A stretch of DNA of 17,872 nt from an uncultured Eubacteriales bacterium (GTDB lineage: Bacteria > Bacillota > Clostridia > Oscillospirales > Acutalibacteraceae). Location: the NCBI GenBank assembly GCA_900320925.1, contig ONUD01000034.1, forward strand, positions 1 through 17,872. The letters run 5' to 3'. A program made the translations under genes and the position numbers. Below the pieces are notes generated by a model. The model did not search any database, was not told the origin of the DNA, and saw nothing but the letters and a program-made list of their open reading frames with translations. Below are positions 7,050-12,967 of this stretch, piece by piece (within the stretch, counting starts at the first letter, position 1; each line of letters starts with the position of its first letter).

Positions 7050-7079
7050 ATTATAACCGTTTTCACCACACTATGTCAA
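7050..7079 (-). promoter_or_regulatory. Near-consensus sigma-A promoter of the 83-aa gene
   Basis: On the minus strand TTGACA (7074-7079) and TATAAT (7050-7055) are both exact consensus hexamers, 18 bases apart. Transcription would start near 7043, only about 17 nt before the start codon, just accommodating the ribosome binding site. Confidence 0.85.
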
Positions 7080-7115
7080 TAGACCCGCCCTCGAAAAATT
7101 TTCTTCATGCTTCTG

Positions 7116-7706
7116 TCATAGACAAAACAGCATAACAGGCATCATGGATAATCCTGCACCGGCAATCATGGTCAAAGCCTGCCGGTAAGAAAGCTTCTTT
7201 GTATAGGCGGCAAGCAGGAGGGCGGCTATCTCCAACACCGGTATGTAAAACAGCGGAGATACCATGCCATACAAACGGAATACTTCCGTTTTGATGGCTC
7301 CCGCATCCAATGTCAGCATGACGGGTGCATGGAGCTTGCTCAGTAATACGATACCCGTCACTGTCACTGCCAGCAAATTGAAACTGCACATCACCGTGCA
7401 GAGCAGGGGCATTTTTTGGGCAATCGGCTCGGCAATGGACGGACGCTTCCTTTTGGAAAGAAAATACAAAAAGAGATTGACCAACAGCAAGATACCGAAC
7501 ACCATGGCACTGAATGACATCACTTGATATTCGGCAAAACGGATAAAAGCCATCTGTTCTTCTGCCGTTTGGAGATGGTAATAGGCAGGGTTGCCCGACA
7601 GCGAACCAAAGTAAAAATCCCGTCCTACATCTAACTGTTTCAGTGCCACGGCTATCCATGCCAAAATGATGCCGAGAATGTTGACAATGATACGCACGGC
7701 TTTCAT
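7116..7706 (-). CDS. Uncharacterised membrane protein downstream of mnmE
   Basis: A 196-aa integral membrane protein with about five hydrophobic segments: residues about 3-21, 62-84, 98-122, 145-166 and 174-194. Between the first and second lies an extracytoplasmic-sized loop with RDFYFGSLSGNPAYYH. I recognise no family or catalytic motif. A GTG at 7709 also opens the frame. AAGGAGG lies 7 bases before the ATG at 7706, which is therefore preferred. That ATG shares one base with the stop of the upstream gene (TGATG), so the two are probably translationally coupled and may act together. No clear terminator was found between its stop and the promoter of the next gene. Confidence 0.75.
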   Translation of the reverse strand: MKAVRIIVNILGIILAWIAVALKQLDVGRDFYFGSLSGNPAYYHLQTAEEQMAFIRFAEYQVMSFSAMVFGILLLVNLFLYFLSKRKRPSIAEPIAQKMPLLCTVMCSFNLLAVTVTGIVLLSKLHAPVMLTLDAGAIKTEVFRLYGMVSPLFYIPVLEIAALLLAAYTKKLSYRQALTMIAGAGLSMMPVMLFCL

Positions 7707-8470
7707 CACACCGCCTCCTTCAAAGAAGTAGGAGTATCGTAAACCATCAGCTTACAGCCTTTCGGAAGATACTGTTTGATGGCCTGTATGGTTTCCGTAT
7801 CCCTCAGGTCATGCAGATACAGATATTTCAAATGAGAGAACTGCTCCCATTTTTCCAACTCCATGCCATTCTCCTTGTCCTCCCGTATATCTCGTATGTA
7901 TATCTGACTGCAATCCGAAAAATACAGTAAATCAGACATGGTAAATGCCCCGTCAGGATTATCCAGCTTATCGAGTAAGCGTCCTGTATCGTCCTTTTTG
8001 TCGGCACGCAGATGGGAACGGTACACACTGGCAAACGATACAGACATGGTATCCTCCCACGAAGCATATTGGTCATCATGAAGCTGAGAAGATAGGTGCA
8101 AAGCCGCACCATTCTTTTGTGCCGCCCTGTACAGTACGGTATGCGGACGGCTCTCCAGATACTCCGTGCAGAACCGCCTTACATGGTCAACCAGTATGAC
8201 ATTTTTGTACTGTGTCTGCGATTGGGAACCGTGAATGGCAACACTCATATGCAGGGTATGCTGATGGCTGTCATCTTCATAGTCCGCATAAAAAGAGGTG
8301 TCGATGACAAAGTTGGCAAAATGTTGCTGAAAGTCCTCTTTGACAGCTTTGGAAAATGCCTGCACCTCGGCATGGATACTGACATCGGTCTGCTGTATCG
8401 TCCAGACGGGAATGACCGCTAATGCCAGCAGGCAGACCGCAAGCAGGGAAAGCATGATTTTTTTCAGCAT
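7706..8470 (-). CDS. Membrane-anchored hypothetical protein with possible LRR-like C-terminus
   Basis: A 254-aa protein with an N-terminal hydrophobic segment (about residues 5-25, MLKKIMLSLLAVCLLALAV) that acts as a signal or anchor; no lipobox cysteine follows. The remainder (about 30-254) is hydrophilic and presumably outside the membrane. Residues about 175-245 contain leucine-spaced strings (MSDLLYFSDCSQIYIRDI, QFSHLKYLYLHDL) reminiscent of one or two leucine-rich-repeat turns; this is a weak resemblance. It starts 9 bases after the mnmE stop with GGGAGA as ribosome binding site, and its stop overlaps the next start. It thus belongs to the mnmE transcript and is likely a partner of the five-helix membrane protein downstream. 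Function unknown. Confidence 0.75.
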   Translation of the reverse strand: MLKKIMLSLLAVCLLALAVIPVWTIQQTDVSIHAEVQAFSKAVKEDFQQHFANFVIDTSFYADYEDDSHQHTLHMSVAIHGSQSQTQYKNVILVDHVRRFCTEYLESRPHTVLYRAAQKNGAALHLSSQLHDDQYASWEDTMSVSFASVYRSHLRADKKDDTGRLLDKLDNPDGAFTMSDLLYFSDCSQIYIRDIREDKENGMELEKWEQFSHLKYLYLHDLRDTETIQAIKQYLPKGCKLMVYDTPTSLKEAV

Positions 8471-8479
8471 CGTTTCTCC

Positions 8480-9844
8480 CTACTTTCCTACACAAAAATG
8501 GGCAAATACCTTGTCCACGACGGTTTCCGTCACTCTCTCGCCTGTCAGCTCCAGCAGACTGTTGATTGCTTCCTCGATAATCACCGTGACGGCATCAAGG
8601 GTAATGCCCGCCTGCACGGCACCAATGGCTTCCCTGACAGAATCCCTTGCCATTTCGGCCGCCATTCTCTGCCGTTCGGTGGCAAGTACGCCCTGTGAGG
8701 GATCCCACGATGAAGTACCGACAATTTCTGCTACCGCTTCTTCCAGTTCCTTTGCCCCGCTGCCTGTCAGGGCGGAAAGAAAGACAACGTGCTGTAATTT
8801 GCCTTGGATATAGTCCGTATCCAACTGAGGGGGAAGGTCTGTTTTGTTAATGACGGCAAGGGCAGGGGCATCTGTCAGCAAATCAAGCAGTACCTTATCC
8901 TCTTCCGAGAGGGACTGTGAGGAATCAAATACCGCCATGACCAGACCGGCTTTGCGTACTCTGTCCTTGGCACGCTCCACGCCGATTTTTTCCACGGGGT
9001 CATCTGTCAGACGGATCCCGGCCGTATCGGAAAGGTGCAGGGGGATTTCCCCAAGCATGACGGTTTCCTCGATAATGTCCCGTGTTGTCCCCGGAACACT
9101 GGTGACAATGGAGCGTTCACAGCCTGAGAGCAGATTCATGAGAGTGGATTTGCCGACATTCGGTCTGCCGGCAATGACGGTATCCACGCCTTCCCGCATG
9201 ACCCTGCCTGCATCGTAGCGGTTCAGCAGGTTGGACAATTCCCTGTCACACGCTGTCAGGGTATCGGTCAGATGGTTATTGTCCACCTGTGGAATCTCCT
9301 CTTCAGGGTAGTCTGCCCATGCGGAAAGATGGGCGGCGGTATTCACCAGCCTGTCACGCACACGGTCAATCTGTTCCCGAAGCTTCCCCTCCATGCAGGA
9401 AAGGGCGGCTCTGGCAGACTGCTTTCCTCTGGCGGAAATAATATCCATGACGGCTTCTGCCTCTGTCAGACCCATTTTGCCGTTGAGAAAGGCACGTTTG
9501 GTAAATTCCCCCGCCTGTGCAGAAACAGCACCGTTTTTCAGTACGGCACGCAACACTCTTTTTGTCACATACAGACCGCCGTGGCAGGAAATTTCCACAA
9601 CATCTTCCCCCGTATAGCTGTGGGGTGCTTTAAAGACCAGTGCCACGGCTTCATCAATTTTTTCGTCCCCGTCCCACACGGTGCCAAACGCAGCGGTATA
9701 GCCTTTCATTTCAGGGAGAAGTTTTCCGGACACGGAGCGGAATACTTTCTGAGCCACGGTACAGGCATTTTCTCCCGAAATGCGGATCACGCCCAATCCC
9801 CCGACACCGTTCGCAGTCGAGATGGCAGCAATGGTTTGTTCCAC
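8480..9844 (-). CDS. mnmE: tRNA modification GTPase MnmE (TrmE)
   Basis: With MnmG it installs the aminomethyl/carboxymethylaminomethyl group on U34 of certain tRNAs, using 5-formyl/methylene-THF. The frame extends upstream to an ATG at 9874, but that lies inside a terminator-like hairpin. AGGAGG precedes GTG at 9844, giving 454 aa starting MEQTIAAIS, the family's usual length. The N-terminal folate-binding domain covers 1-120. The G domain inserted in a helical domain has G1 GRPNVGKST (226-234), G2 GTTRD (252-256), G3 DTAG (273-276) and G4 NKTD (333-336). The C-terminus is FCVGK with Cys451, matching the conserved FC(I/V)GK tail. mnmG and rsmG, often adjacent in other Firmicutes, are absent here. 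Confidence 0.97.
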   Translation of the reverse strand: MEQTIAAISTANGVGGLGVIRISGENACTVAQKVFRSVSGKLLPEMKGYTAAFGTVWDGDEKIDEAVALVFKAPHSYTGEDVVEISCHGGLYVTKRVLRAVLKNGAVSAQAGEFTKRAFLNGKMGLTEAEAVMDIISARGKQSARAALSCMEGKLREQIDRVRDRLVNTAAHLSAWADYPEEEIPQVDNNHLTDTLTACDRELSNLLNRYDAGRVMREGVDTVIAGRPNVGKSTLMNLLSGCERSIVTSVPGTTRDIIEETVMLGEIPLHLSDTAGIRLTDDPVEKIGVERAKDRVRKAGLVMAVFDSSQSLSEEDKVLLDLLTDAPALAVINKTDLPPQLDTDYIQGKLQHVVFLSALTGSGAKELEEAVAEIVGTSSWDPSQGVLATERQRMAAEMARDSVREAIGAVQAGITLDAVTVIIEEAINSLLELTGERVTETVVDKVFAHFCVGK

Positions 9845-9860
9845 AAAAATTCCTCCTGTC

Positions 9861-9895
9861 AAAAACAGATACATTGCCGTCAGACAATGTATCTG
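9861..9895 (-). terminator. Terminator-like hairpin between jag and mnmE
   Basis: Transcribed leftward, CAGATACATTG (plus-strand 9885-9895) and CAATGTATCTG (9866-9876) form a perfect 11-bp stem with an 8-base loop, followed at once by TTTTT (9865-9861). The mnmE Shine-Dalgarno AGGAGG begins only a few bases further on. No promoter fits between the hairpin and mnmE, so mnmE expression must rely on readthrough or on a promoter inside jag. The stem is fairly AT-rich, so termination may be partial. Confidence 0.75.
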
Positions 9896-9904
9896 CTGAA
9901 TGAT

Positions 9905-10789
9905 TTATTCTTCTGTATCGGATTTTTTCACTTCAATTTTTCCGTAAAGGGAGGTATCGGGGCGTTCATTGATACTTTCCCTGACCTTTGCCGAAGCGGT
10001 ATCCTCCTCAAAGGTGCTGAACATACTGTCCTGCGGATGGCTTTCGTCCTCGGAATACTGCCTTCTCTGGTAGCCTGAGGAACGGGGACGGCGGTTATAA
10101 GAACCATCCTTGTTAAAATTAGAAGAGCGGTTCTTGTTATAGCCCCTGTTGTAAGGCTTGTAGTCAGGGTCAGGACCTATGACGACATGACGCTGGAGAT
10201 TCTCTCCTTCACTCCAGGAAGTAGCTCCTCTGACCTTTTGAACAGCGGTATGGATAATCCTTCTTTCATAGGGATTCATGGGTTCCAAAGAGGTTTTCAT
10301 GCCTGTTTTGAGAGCCTTGAAAGCAAGCTTCCTGCCGAGGATTTCCAGTGTTTTTTCTCTTTTTTCACGGTAGTTGCCGATATTGATGGCAATCCTGTAA
10401 TAGCCCTCGTCCACATGGTTGGCAACAAGTCCTGCCAGATACTGCAAAGCGTCCAGCGTTTCTCCTCTGTGACCGATGATAAAGCCGACATCTTCTCCTT
10501 CAATGGTGATGACGGCACCGGTTTCATTTTCTTCCTCACTGAGCTGTACATCTGACAGACCCATGTGTTTCAAAATCTCTGAAAGATAGCTTTTGGTACT
10601 CTCCAGCGGTGTCACTTCCACAAATGCCCTGACCTTGGCAGGGCTGCCCCCGAACAGTCCCAGAATTTTCTTTTCGGGCTGTTGGATAATTTCAAATTGT
10701 GTTGCTTCCGGCTCGGTTCCCAATTCCTCACAGGCTTTTTGTTTGGCTTCTTCAATGGTATCCGCCGTCACTGTAGTTTCACGCAACAT
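9905..10789 (-). CDS. jag: KH/R3H RNA-binding protein Jag (KhpB/EloR)
   Basis: An RNA-binding protein that in Gram-positives pairs with KhpA and influences cell elongation and division; it is encoded beside yidC (SpoIIIJ-associated). Of its 294 aa, 1-55 is the Jag_N domain (TADTIEEAKQKACEELG, KKILGLFGGSPAKV). About 62-140 is a KH domain with the GxxG loop GHRG (106-109), and about 145-206 is an R3H domain with Arg177 and His180 (NPYERRIIHTAV). A disordered tail rich in Arg, Asn, Tyr, Ser and then acidic residues covers 207-294. I am not aware of the tail being conserved, and it could add RNA binding or phase separation (inference). GGGGGA lies about 7 bases before the ATG. The gap to yidC is 11 bases. 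Confidence 0.95.
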   Translation of the reverse strand: MLRETTVTADTIEEAKQKACEELGTEPEATQFEIIQQPEKKILGLFGGSPAKVRAFVEVTPLESTKSYLSEILKHMGLSDVQLSEEENETGAVITIEGEDVGFIIGHRGETLDALQYLAGLVANHVDEGYYRIAINIGNYREKREKTLEILGRKLAFKALKTGMKTSLEPMNPYERRIIHTAVQKVRGATSWSEGENLQRHVVIGPDPDYKPYNRGYNKNRSSNFNKDGSYNRRPRSSGYQRRQYSEDESHPQDSMFSTFEEDTASAKVRESINERPDTSLYGKIEVKKSDTEE

Positions 10790-10800
10790 AACATTTCCCC

Positions 10801-11871
10801 CTATTTTTTTCTTCCCTTATAATCACTTTTTGCACTTTTGGCATTTGATTTTTTCTTTTGGTTCTGTTTTTTGGCACGTCCGCCGTTGTCATTCCATACC
10901 TGCGTTTCTCTGATCTTCTGTGAGGGCGGTACATAGTCGGGAGCTTCCACAAATGCCACCTCTGCCTCCTGCTGTTTTCTGAGGACAATACGGTGTGCTT
11001 CGGTACGGGCTTCTATAATGCTGGCATTATAGAAGAGGTTCATCAGTACGGACTGCACAAATCCCAGAACGGTGGAAGCAATCCAGTAAAAGCCCACTGC
11101 TCCCGGTACCGTATAAGCGATCCATGCCGACATCAGCGGCATCATGAATACCATCAGAATCATGCAGCCCTGCATTTTGGTACCCTGCATTTTCTGCATG
11201 ATGAGCATACTTGCCACAGAGGTCACGAAGCACAGCACAGGAATCAGCCACATCATGGAAGCAAAATCACTGGCACTGGGGGTAGCAAGCAGATCCCATC
11301 CCAGAAAATTAAAGCCGCCTTTAAAGTCATTGACCTTCTCCACATCAGCGGCATTGAACAATGGTTTCCCGTTGGCATCAACGAGATACGGCTGCAACAC
11401 ATCGAAATATTTGACGATACTGATCTCGCTGTAGCGTCCGTTAAAAGAAAGACCCATGGCAGGGAGTGAAGTCAGGCTCTGCACCACAGCAGAGACTTTG
11501 CCGCCGGCAATATGGAGCGTATTGGAAAGCGGGCTGATGACAGAGTAGTAGACGCCGAACATGACAATCATGGGTGCAATCATGGTACTGCACCCTGCTG
11601 TGGGGCTGATGTTTTCTTTTTGCATCAGCTTCTGGACTTCCTCCTGTGCCTTGGCACGGTCATTGCTGTACTTATCCATGATCTCACGCTGTTTTTTCTG
11701 GAAGCGTGCATTGGCGACCATCGATTTTTGCTGCTTGACGGAAAACGGCAGCAGCAGCAGTTTGACAATAATGGTAAAGATAATAATGGCAAGACCGAAA
11801 TTATTGACCACCCAGAACGCTGCCCACAGTATGTAGCCGAACAGACTGCCGACTAAATTAAAAATATCCAT
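10801..11871 (-). CDS. yidC: Membrane protein insertase YidC/Oxa1 family
   Basis: It inserts and folds membrane proteins together with or apart from Sec. The protein has about five transmembrane helices and lacks the large periplasmic domain of Gram-negative YidC. MDIFNLVGSLFGYILWAAFW begins the first helix, and IIFTIIVKLLLLPFSVKQQKS is the hallmark segment. The positive residue there is Lys rather than the Arg of Bacillus SpoIIIJ. A long central loop (about 130-200, with DFKGGFNFLGWDL) precedes the last helices, and a basic tail ends in KGRKK. The frame also offers an ATG at 11910 that overlaps the yidD stop (ATGA). The start at 11871 fits the family better, although GGGAAGGGA lies rather far (14 bases) upstream, so translational coupling from 11910 is possible. 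Confidence 0.95.
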   Translation of the reverse strand: MDIFNLVGSLFGYILWAAFWVVNNFGLAIIIFTIIVKLLLLPFSVKQQKSMVANARFQKKQREIMDKYSNDRAKAQEEVQKLMQKENISPTAGCSTMIAPMIVMFGVYYSVISPLSNTLHIAGGKVSAVVQSLTSLPAMGLSFNGRYSEISIVKYFDVLQPYLVDANGKPLFNAADVEKVNDFKGGFNFLGWDLLATPSASDFASMMWLIPVLCFVTSVASMLIMQKMQGTKMQGCMILMVFMMPLMSAWIAYTVPGAVGFYWIASTVLGFVQSVLMNLFYNASIIEARTEAHRIVLRKQQEAEVAFVEAPDYVPPSQKIRETQVWNDNGGRAKKQNQKKKSNAKSAKSDYKGRKK

Positions 11872-11906
11872 CTGACGAGTATCATTCCCTTCCCTGAATA
11901 CAAGGA

Positions 11907-12158
11907 TCATTTTTTACGGTAGGTGATCCTCTTCCAATTTTCCTTTTTTTCCGGAACGGGGTCATAGCCCCCGCTGGCAAACGGGTTGCACCGAAGAATT
12001 CTCCAAACCGTCATCGCAGTCCCTTTCAAAGCACCGAAACGAGAAATGGCCTGTATGCCATAGACAGAGCAGACAGGTGTATATTTACAGCACGGCGGTG
12101 TCAGCGGAGAGATGGCTCTCTGATAAAACCGTATAAGCCAAATAAGCAGGCGTCTCAT
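11907..12158 (-). CDS. yidD: YidD, membrane protein insertion efficiency factor
   Basis: A small 83-aa membrane-associated protein that assists YidC in protein insertion. It carries the family signature: an amphipathic start MRRLLIWLIRFYQRAISPLTP, CCKYTPVCSVYGIQAI (the usual C-x-Y/F-x-P-x-C-S-x-Y with Val at the PSC serine position), then RILRCNPFASGGYDPVP. Its ATG overlaps the rnpA stop and its own stop overlaps an in-frame ATG of the yidC frame, so the cluster is tightly coupled. The C-terminal KKENWKRITYRKK tail is basic, as is common. Confidence 0.95.
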   Translation of the reverse strand: MRRLLIWLIRFYQRAISPLTPPCCKYTPVCSVYGIQAISRFGALKGTAMTVWRILRCNPFASGGYDPVPEKKENWKRITYRKK

Positions 12159-12490
12159 TGCAAAACACCTGCCTCCTTAAGCTCTTTTTTCATCGAACGC
12201 AGAATCTCATAGCTTTTCACAAACGGTGTTCTGGTTCTTGCGACAAACACCAGATCATATCCGGGTCTGATCCGGGGTGCCACTTCCCTGAAAGCTTCTC
12301 TGATGATCCTGCGGGATCTGTTACGCAAAACGGCCTTGCCTATTTTTTTGCCGGCAGTGATACCGAACCGCACATTTTGCGAGCGGTTCTTCATCACATA
12401 GGTTACCAGCACTCCCGAAGCATACGAGCTGCCACGTGCATAAATACGGCGAAAGTCCCTATTTTCCTTTAAAGTGACAAGCTCCTTCAA
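12155..12490 (-). CDS. rnpA: Ribonuclease P protein component
   Basis: The protein subunit that binds RNase P RNA and the 5' leader of pre-tRNA. Its hallmark RNR motif is present in IGKAVLRNRSRRIIREAFRE, preceded by TLKENRDFRRIYARG and followed by the strand GYDLVFVAR. An upstream ATG at 12529 is in frame, but the resulting extension lies next to the rpmH stop and does not match the family. TTG at 12490 gives MKELVTLKENRDF (111 aa), with AGAGG six bases upstream, and is preferred; Bacillus rnpA also uses TTG. Its end overlaps yidD by ATGA. Confidence 0.93.
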   Translation of the reverse strand: MKELVTLKENRDFRRIYARGSSYASGVLVTYVMKNRSQNVRFGITAGKKIGKAVLRNRSRRIIREAFREVAPRIRPGYDLVFVARTRTPFVKSYEILRSMKKELKEAGVLQ

Positions 12491-12538
12491 TACAATCCTC
12501 TTCCATTCAAAACTCAAGACCGTCTGCACGTTCCGCCA

Positions 12539-12673
12539 TCAGTAAGAAAGCTGTTTTCTGCCCTTTGCTCTTCTGCGGGCAAGCACCTTGCGGCCATTGG
12601 CAGTAGACATTCTTTTTCTGAAACCATGCTCCTTTTTTCTGTGGAGCTTCTTCGGCTGATAGGTTCTCAGCAT
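12539..12673 (-). CDS. rpmH: 50S ribosomal protein L34
   Basis: A 44-aa strongly basic protein read from the minus strand, starting MLRTYQPKKLHRKKEHGFRK and ending RRRAKGRKQLSY. It matches L34 throughout, including the typical MSTANGRKVLARRR segment. GGAGG lies 9 bases before the ATG at 12673. It is the first gene of the leftward cluster rpmH-rnpA-yidD-yidC-jag and has a strong promoter just upstream. The short length keeps it below common open-frame cut-offs. Confidence 0.98.
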   Translation of the reverse strand: MLRTYQPKKLHRKKEHGFRKRMSTANGRKVLARRRAKGRKQLSY

Positions 12674-12722
12674 CGGAAATTCCTCCTTTCAAAGTTTTCA
12701 AGATATAACCTTGCACCATAGA

Positions 12723-12752
12723 ATTATAAACCAAAACATAGCCTCCTGTCAA
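12723..12752 (-). promoter_or_regulatory. Sigma-A promoter of the rpmH cluster
   Basis: On the minus strand TTGACA (12747-12752) and TATAAT (12723-12728) are both exact consensus, 18 bases apart. Transcription would start near 12716, about 43 nt before the rpmH ATG. DnaA-box-like sequences begin 11 bases upstream of the -35. Confidence 0.88.
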
Positions 12753-12762
12753 CCTTTTTTTC

Positions 12763-12820
12763 TTTTCCACCGATTTTTCTTTTTTGGTGGAAAAACACGG
12801 CAGCAAAAGAGTTTTCCACA
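12763..12820. other. DnaA boxes upstream of dnaA (rpmH-dnaA spacer)
   Basis: Three 9-mers match the DnaA-box form TTTTCCACN: TTTTCCACC at 12763-12771 (+), TTTTCCACC at 12786-12794 (-) and TTTTCCACA at 12812-12820 (+). The first two are an inverted pair with 14 bases between them. They lie between the divergent rpmH and dnaA promoters, the usual place for the upstream half of a bipartite Firmicute origin and for DnaA autoregulation. Confidence 0.75.
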
Positions 12821-12857
12821 TTTTTTTTGATTTTTGCAGAGAAATTGTTAAAAACAT

Positions 12858-12886
12858 TTGAAATTGCTTCGGGTTTGTGCTATACT
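12858..12886 (+). promoter_or_regulatory. Promoter of dnaA
   Basis: TTGAAA (12858-12863), 17-base spacer, TATACT (12881-12886) with TG at 12878-12879 forming an extended -10. Transcription would start near 12893, giving a leader of about 75 nt that carries a hairpin. The nearest DnaA box ends 38 bases upstream of the -35. Confidence 0.75.
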
Positions 12887-12906
12887 GAAATATGTATAGG
12901 TGTCTG

Positions 12907-12933
12907 CGGCAGGATGAGGGGTTCGTCCTGTCG
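12907..12933 (+). promoter_or_regulatory. Stable hairpin in the dnaA 5' leader
   Basis: CGGCAGGATGA (12907-12917) pairs with TCGTCCTGTCG (12923-12933) over 11 bp including two G-U pairs, closing a GGGGT loop. It is locally GC-rich in an AT-rich spacer. No T-run follows, so it is not an intrinsic terminator. It could protect the mRNA or serve as a binding site controlling dnaA expression (inference). Confidence 0.55.
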
Positions 12934-12967
12934 GACAAGAATATTAAAAAACAGGGGAGAAATTGTT

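Noticed and set aside
7085..7115. GAAAAATTTTC palindrome after the five-helix membrane gene as a terminator
   Set aside because: The stem is A/T only and too weak to call; transcription may continue into the next gene's promoter region.
7105..7659. 184-codon minus-strand frame overlapping the five-helix membrane gene
   Set aside because: It is in another frame of the same strand, lacks a ribosome binding site and has no coherent hydrophobic pattern, whereas the chosen frame has clean membrane helices and a coupled start.
9272..10078. 268-codon plus-strand frame across mnmE, the hairpin and jag
   Set aside because: It is antisense to two well-identified genes and crosses a terminator; no recognisable protein features.
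12763..12794. Inverted repeat considered as a terminator for a transcript reaching the rpmH promoter
   Set aside because: Both arms are DnaA-box sequences, the stem is AT-rich with a long loop, and no gene ends here; origin function is the better explanation.
12507..12938. 143-codon minus-strand frame overlapping rpmH
   Set aside because: It reads rpmH in the wrong frame and spans both the rpmH promoter and DnaA boxes. The real gene here is L34 at 12539-12673.
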